Part shown: piece after piece, positions 33,201 to 39,200 of the stretch
Layout of the letters: every line of letters starts with the position of its first letter
Position numbering within the stretch: position 1 is the stretch's first letter
DNA from: Symbiodinium natans
Taxonomy: Eukaryota; Sar; Dinophyceae; Suessiales; Symbiodiniaceae
DNA length: 64,000 bases
NCBI GenBank assembly: GCA_905221605.1
Contig: CAJNDS010002067.1
Span: 144,501-208,500, forward strand
Direction of reading: 5' to 3'
Program-made: the position numbers and the translations under genes
The notes under the pieces: generated by a model
What the model was told of the DNA's origin: nothing
The model's input: only the letters and a program-made list of their open reading frames with translations
Database searches by the model: none

Positions 33201-36200
33201 GAAAACTCTTTCACCCTCAGGAGTTTTCAAGTAAGGGCGAGTACAGGCTCTCCAAATGAAATCGAAACCTTGCTCCATGCAACGCTGTCCTATGGAGAGG
33301 ACTGAAGGAGTGTCGGGCAGCACATAAGGCTTGGCAGAAATAGCAATCGACGGAACGTCGACATCACATTGCTTGTCAGCGGAGCTGGGACCGTTCGCGG
33401 TCATGATGTTGATTGGCTGTTCAGACTCATAAGCCTTCAAATGCTGAAGATCTCTTTCAGCGATTAGGTCTTGTGCACTCCCGGTGTCGCCAATCCATTC
33501 AAGGTTAAGCATCTTGGAGGACCCTTTAGTCTTAGCAGGGCACGACATTCTAAGACCCTTTGGGATACAGTGATTACATCCAATCTCCGAATCACACTCC
33601 CAGCGGCAGGCCGGAACATCGTCCTTGGTAGAGATGGAAGCTTTCAGCATCTTCGCTGACATCTGGGCCTCTCGGATGGAGTCTGCTCTGGTTTCTGGGA
33701 CAAAATCCAAAGGCTTTTCTCCTCGATGCTTACGGTTGGTGGGCGATATTGGAGTGAACCTCGCGTTGGGATCACTAACAGGAATGTTAAGGTAATCGAC
33801 TTCAGAGCTGAAATTTACCGCTGGTAGCGCCAGACTATAGGGATACGTGCAATTGGTGATCTGGTCCGTCCACTCCTTCCGGAGGGAGAAAGCATCGGCT
33901 TGGGTGGCCGAACCAGCAACAAGAGCACTGAGGAGACACACAGCAGCAGGGATACCGCCTGAAGGCTTCTTTCTGCCTGAGCCCTTCGAGTTCTTGGAGC
34001 CTTGACTTCCTTGGAATTCCTGCTACCCTTAGAACCCTTGGAGCTAGAGCGAGAAGACTTGCGATCTTTCTTCTTCTTGCGGTCCTTCTTCTTCCCTTTG
34101 CCTTTTGACCCCTTCCCACTGGTTTCGGAAGGCGCAGCTGCACCTGGCTTGCCTGTATGGAGAAAATTACAGTTCTCCCCCCGATCGCAACGTCCTTGCT
34201 TGTAGAACTTGCAGATCTTAGGCTTACCACCGGGGCTTGCAGAGCTTGCTCGTGAGCTAGCCGGCGTAGCGGAGCGTCCGCGTCCCTTGACCGGAGTCTG
34301 GTGCTTGTACTTACACTGGTCACCTTTGGTGCAGGAACCATTACGGACCCATGAAATGCAGAAACCTTTAGGAACCCTCTTAGGTGCAGGTGCAGTGGGC
34401 ACAGCAGGACTGCCCGTCTGTCGAGCCATCCGTTCCCGGTTGCGTTCAAGGCGCTTCCTGTTGAGGTGCGCATTAGCAGCATCATACAGGAAACTGTAGG
34501 ACCGTTCTTTGGAACCTTCAAGAGCTCTTTCATAGATGTTGATGTCATGCGAGAGAGCTTTGACCTTCTTGACCTGTCTGTGAAATAGTGGTTCGAGGAA
34601 TGATGCTTCAGGGGTTTTGGGAATCCCCGACAACACCGTATCCCAATTTCGCATGAAGGTGAGAAGATTCTCATTGAGCAACGTGACTGAAAGCAAATCT
34701 TCCATGTCATACACCGCCCCATGCTGAGCGTTCGTCGCAAAGTAGTTGTGAATCCTGAAGAGAATCTGCCTTCCTCTAACTGGGCGTCCGGCGTTGGCCT
34801 CTGTTTCTTTGAAGGTGTCCACCTGACGTGCAAAGTCGCCTTCCAGGATGTTTGACAGAGCTGAAAGGATCTTAGCATCAAGGGTGGTGAATCCTTCCGG
34901 ATCACGAAGGGTTTCCTCCTTCATATCGGCTTCCCAAACCCTAGACAACCACTCGAAAGCTTTGTCGGGCTTATCAGATGCAGCTACAACAGCGTCACGA
35001 ACTCTGATGCGCCAATTGCGATAGCTCTCGGGCTGAGGAAACTTTGGGACTAAAACCTTCTCAGCTTCCTTGGTTTTGGGAGCCTTATCCGATGACTCGG
35101 CTTTGTCGGCATCTTTGTCATTTGAACCACCTTTCATCATCTTCTTGAAAAACCTCTTCATCTCTTTCGGTGATATCGCCGAAGATGAGGAAGAATCAGA
35201 GGACGAAGATGAGTCCCTCTTTTTCTTCTTCTTCTTCTTCTTCTTCTTCTTTTTGTCGTCCTTCTTTTTCTTCTTGTCTCCATCATCATCATCATCATCG
35301 TCATCATCTGGGTCACCTGGCTTGCCTTTGCCTTGGCCAGGCGGTGTGTCGAGGCGATGCACCTGTGGGAGACCGGGCGGTGGCCCGCTAGGACCAGGGT
35401 TGCCTTCCGGCTCCCGATGATGGGGCGAATCGGTCTGACTGGCAGCCTTCTGTAGCATTTCTTGAGCTTGAAGCAACTTAGCACGAAGATCAGAGTTCTC
35501 GCTCGTGAGTGCTGAGCGGTGCTCGGCTTCAGAATTGAAGCGTCCGAGCATAGCATTGAATTCAACCTTCATGCTCTCAACCTGTTCGGATAGCCTCGCA
35601 TTGTGAATGGCGTACTCACTCTGAACATTGTGAGAAAGTCTCTCAAGCTTGGAGTACTCGGCATCAGCGTAGGCTTCCGCCTCGCAAAGACGCTTGTGGA
35701 GCCCAATGGCTTCAGTCCTTGCTCTGGCAAGAGCAGCAGAATGCTGATCAATGATACCTTGATCATTGCTTGACTTAGTGGCGGCTTCACTCTCAAGCTG
35801 CTTAAGATTGTTCTGAAGGACGGTATACTCATGACGCAATTGTGCCACCTTGGATGTGGCTTGGGAACTGAGTATGTTGATTTCCTCCCCATGAGCCTCC
35901 CCTATGGCTCCTACAATTTCCCTATGGCGCGCCTCTGCGGCCATGGCAACGGCTGGCCCAGTGTCGGCGTTGACGTGAATGTCAACCTGGCTCAGCGCCA
36001 ATTGCCTTGCGTCGATTTGATTCACCTGGAGCTGCCTACGGTCTATGTTCTGGGCATTGAACATCGGAGAGAACACTGAAGGAGCTCTCTCTGTCGGTGA
36101 GTATGCTGGGGTGCTTAGCCCTGGAACCATGTTCCAAGAGTTCATGGAGCCTAGACCTGGAACATTACCAGTGGCAAGGCGTTGCTCGCTAACTGCTCCA

Positions 36201-39200
36201 ACGTGCATGATTCTTGGATCGTTCTGGGCTGCAAGCATTGCCAAGTTCTCTTGGCTGAGCGGCATAACCTCACCATCCCTGGGAGGGTTTGTCGATACAG
36301 CTGTAGGTTCCCCTACAACGGGGTTGCTAAGCAGTGACATTGTTTCATCCTCCACAGGTACGGGGATTGCTGCAGCATTTCCGGGAGATTGCCCTTCCAT
36401 GACACCGGCAGGTAGTGTTAGAGTCTACGGCTGATAACCTATTGTTACCAGCGGAAAGCCCTAAACTCAACAAGTACAGTGCAACGCACTTTTTGTCTTG
36501 AGCCAATGAAAGTAGCGTAAGTATGATGATACAGCTGATATCTTGAAGCATCGACATTAGGGTTTAGGGTTTAGGGTTTAGGGTTTAGGGTTTAGGGTTT
36601 AGGGTTTAGGGTTTAGGGTTTAGGGTTTAGGGTTTAGGTAAAACTTTTGGTTCTGCACGAGAAGGGGCCTGGGATAGCTGCAAGGTGCCAAGGCCGTACA
36701 TCCCTAACTGTAGTCTCCTTCTCATACAAATCCACAACCCATCGCCCCCTGATGCTGCACCATGACCATTAAGACTTAATGGTCATGTGCAGCATCAGGG
36801 GGCGATGGGTTGTGGAATCATTAAGGTACACTACCGTACGACCGTACAGCACGGTACAGCATCAGCATCTGCATCTGTATCATGAACTGGGAATGCTGAA
36901 TGCTAAGGGTGGGGGTGGTGGATGGGTCGGGTCGAACAGGACCCTCAACCACCCAAAACACAAACACTTAAGCTATGGGTCGGGGTTCTGTAGTTGAGGG
37001 CTCGCCTCTTGCAAGGCCGGCGACGACGACTTGCCAGCTTCCTGATCGCGCACGCGCGGGGTTTGGGGGTTCTAGGGTTTAGGTGTGGAGTTTTGAAGGT
37101 TCGGGGGTGTGGAGTGTAGGGTTTTGGGTTTGCTGTAGCACTGTACATGGCGCTTGTCGACCGATATATTGGACTTCCGGAGGCTTCTTTCTGAGCCTTA
37201 CGGCAAAGCTTCCGGCGGCAGGAAACGTGCGGGAGCGCGATCAAGATGAACGCAGACTCACGGCGTTCCCCACCCGAGACCCCCACAACCCCATGAGCCC
37301 CGAAATCAACCACCTACATTTGGGTTTAGGGTTTGGGGTTTGGGGTTTGGGGTATAGGGTTTATTTTGGCAAGCCCTAAACCCTAAACTCTAAACCCTCA
37401 ACCCTAGACCCGGAACCCTGTAACCCCAGCCAGAGCCCACCGCGCCTTGCCGCGGACCCGCGAGGAGATTTCGCCAATGGCCTGCAGCGCAACGCTCCGC
37501 AACCCTAAACCCTGGGGTTTAGGGTTTAGGGGTTTAGGGTTTAGGGGTTAGGGGTTTAGGGTTTAGTGTTTAGGGCTTAGGTACCTCAACAAAGTCAAGG
37601 TAATCATATGCCATAAGCTCACAGGGAAGAAGGTCTCCCAGCTTGGGGGACACTAGGGGGTTTCAGCCATCCGCAATCTGAACCCCAAGCGTTAAGCCAT
37701 GAGAACCAGCGGGCACCCCTGGAATGGCCTTCTCCTTCTTGCTGATCTCCTGGCGCTGGATGCAGGGAGGAGTGGGTTCGGGGTGCGGGGGTTTAGGGTT
37801 CAGGCTGGCTGAGTTTTCCAACAACCCCCACCGGGGACAACTCCCTGCGCGGCTGCACCGCCTGGACTGCCAAAAGTTGCCCCCCCCCCCCCCACCCACA
37901 TTTTCTCTTTCAGGAGGGCCTTCTGCCCCACGAGGGCCTACACCTTGTCAACCCTGAACCCTAAACCCTAAAACTTGCAAACCCTAAACCCGACAACTTG
38001 CAAACCCTAAGCACCCAAAGTACCCTAAACCCTAAGCTCTAAACCTTAAAACCCCAAAGTCGAGGAAGGGTCCAGCAAGGTGCTGCCAAAGCTCCTGCTG
38101 CATTCGGTGCAGCTTGGCCAAGGCCTCCGAGTTCATGTTGGACCTGGGAGCAGCTAGGGTTAGGGTAGGGTTTAGGGTTTAGGGTTTAGGGGTTAGGGGT
38201 TAGGGGTTAGGGGTTTGGGGTTAGGGGTTAGGGGTTTAGGGTTTTGGGTTTAGGGGTTATAAGGGATTTAGGGGTTAGGGTTCAGGCTTAGGGTTTAGGC
38301 TTAGGGTTCAGGACCTGGAGCAGCTGGCCAGGGTTTGGGATTTAGGGTTTAGGGTTCTGCTTCAGGGGTTAGGAGTTAGGGTGTGAGGGTTTGAGGGTTT
38401 AAGGGATTAAGGGTTTAGGGTTTAGGGGGTTTAGGGTTTAGGGGGTTTAGGGTTTAGGGTCTAGGGTTTAGGGTTTAGGGTTTAGGGTTTAGGGTTTAGG
38501 GTTTACGTTTCGGTTCGGGTTTGGGGGGGTTGAGGGTTCGCGGGGTGCGAAGAAGTCCAAGATCCCCAAGCCGCCCTGGAGACGCGATCCCGTATGATAA
38601 CCCTAAACCCTAAACCCTAAACCCTAAACCCTAAACCCTAAACCCTAAACCCTAAACCCTAAACCCTAAACCAGAGGAGGGACCCGAATTTAGGGAACCG
38701 ACCTTTTCGGATAAGGGTGTAGCTCGGGTGTCAATAGAGACTCTCCCAAAACTTAGGGTCCACAATTTAGGAACTCCACCTTGGAGGTTAACGTACCCTC
38801 AAAGCCTTAATGTAGGAGCCTTAATAATTCCGGGCTTGGGGGGAAATTTATAGTATATCTATATAGGGACCGTAAGGGAATACCATTAGTACCTCCGACC
38901 CCTATGTTAAACCTTCAACTTTTCCGGGCACAGCTGGGCGCGGGGCGTTAGCAGGCCTTTGCTGCCTGGGAAGGGTTGGGATGGAGTTGTGGGGGTTTCC
39001 GGAGTCTAGGGTAATGGGGTTAGACGGCGATGCAATTTTGGGGGAGCGTGGAAGGTTGGAATTTGCGTACAGTTCCCAAAGAACGCGTGCACCCCTTGGC
39101 TATAAGCCCTATGATCCCTCAGCCCAATTTCGTTATGAGTTGGCTCGAGCCCATGGAGCGAAAACCCAAACAAACTATGAACGTCGACGGCTTCGAGTTC

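Larger units (their letters stand above)
21608..36556 (-). mobile_element. Copia-type LTR retrotransposon with accessory enzyme domains
   Basis: Two direct repeats of 113 and 114 bp (21608-21720 and 36443-36556) begin TG and end CA and bracket four long overlapping minus-strand ORFs. Read on the minus strand the order is 5' LTR, primer-binding region, gag, protease, integrase, reverse transcriptase, RNase H, extra ORFs, purine tract, 3' LTR. Integrase before reverse transcriptase defines the Copia/Pseudoviridae lineage. The total of about 14.9 kb is far longer than a usual Copia element (about 5-7 kb) because of extra domains and two 3' ORFs. The LTRs differ at seven positions plus one indel (about 93% identity), so the insertion is not recent, and frames are interrupted. 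Both flanks are TTTAGGG-type repeats. No clean target-site duplication is visible (at most TTA). The element lies in the transcriptional direction of the host genes and appears to occupy an intron. Confidence 0.96.

Noticed and set aside
33835-34905. 356-aa minus-strand ORF within gag
   Set aside because: It is in the +1 frame of gag, lacks domains, and is open because of codon bias; gag with zinc fingers is the real frame.
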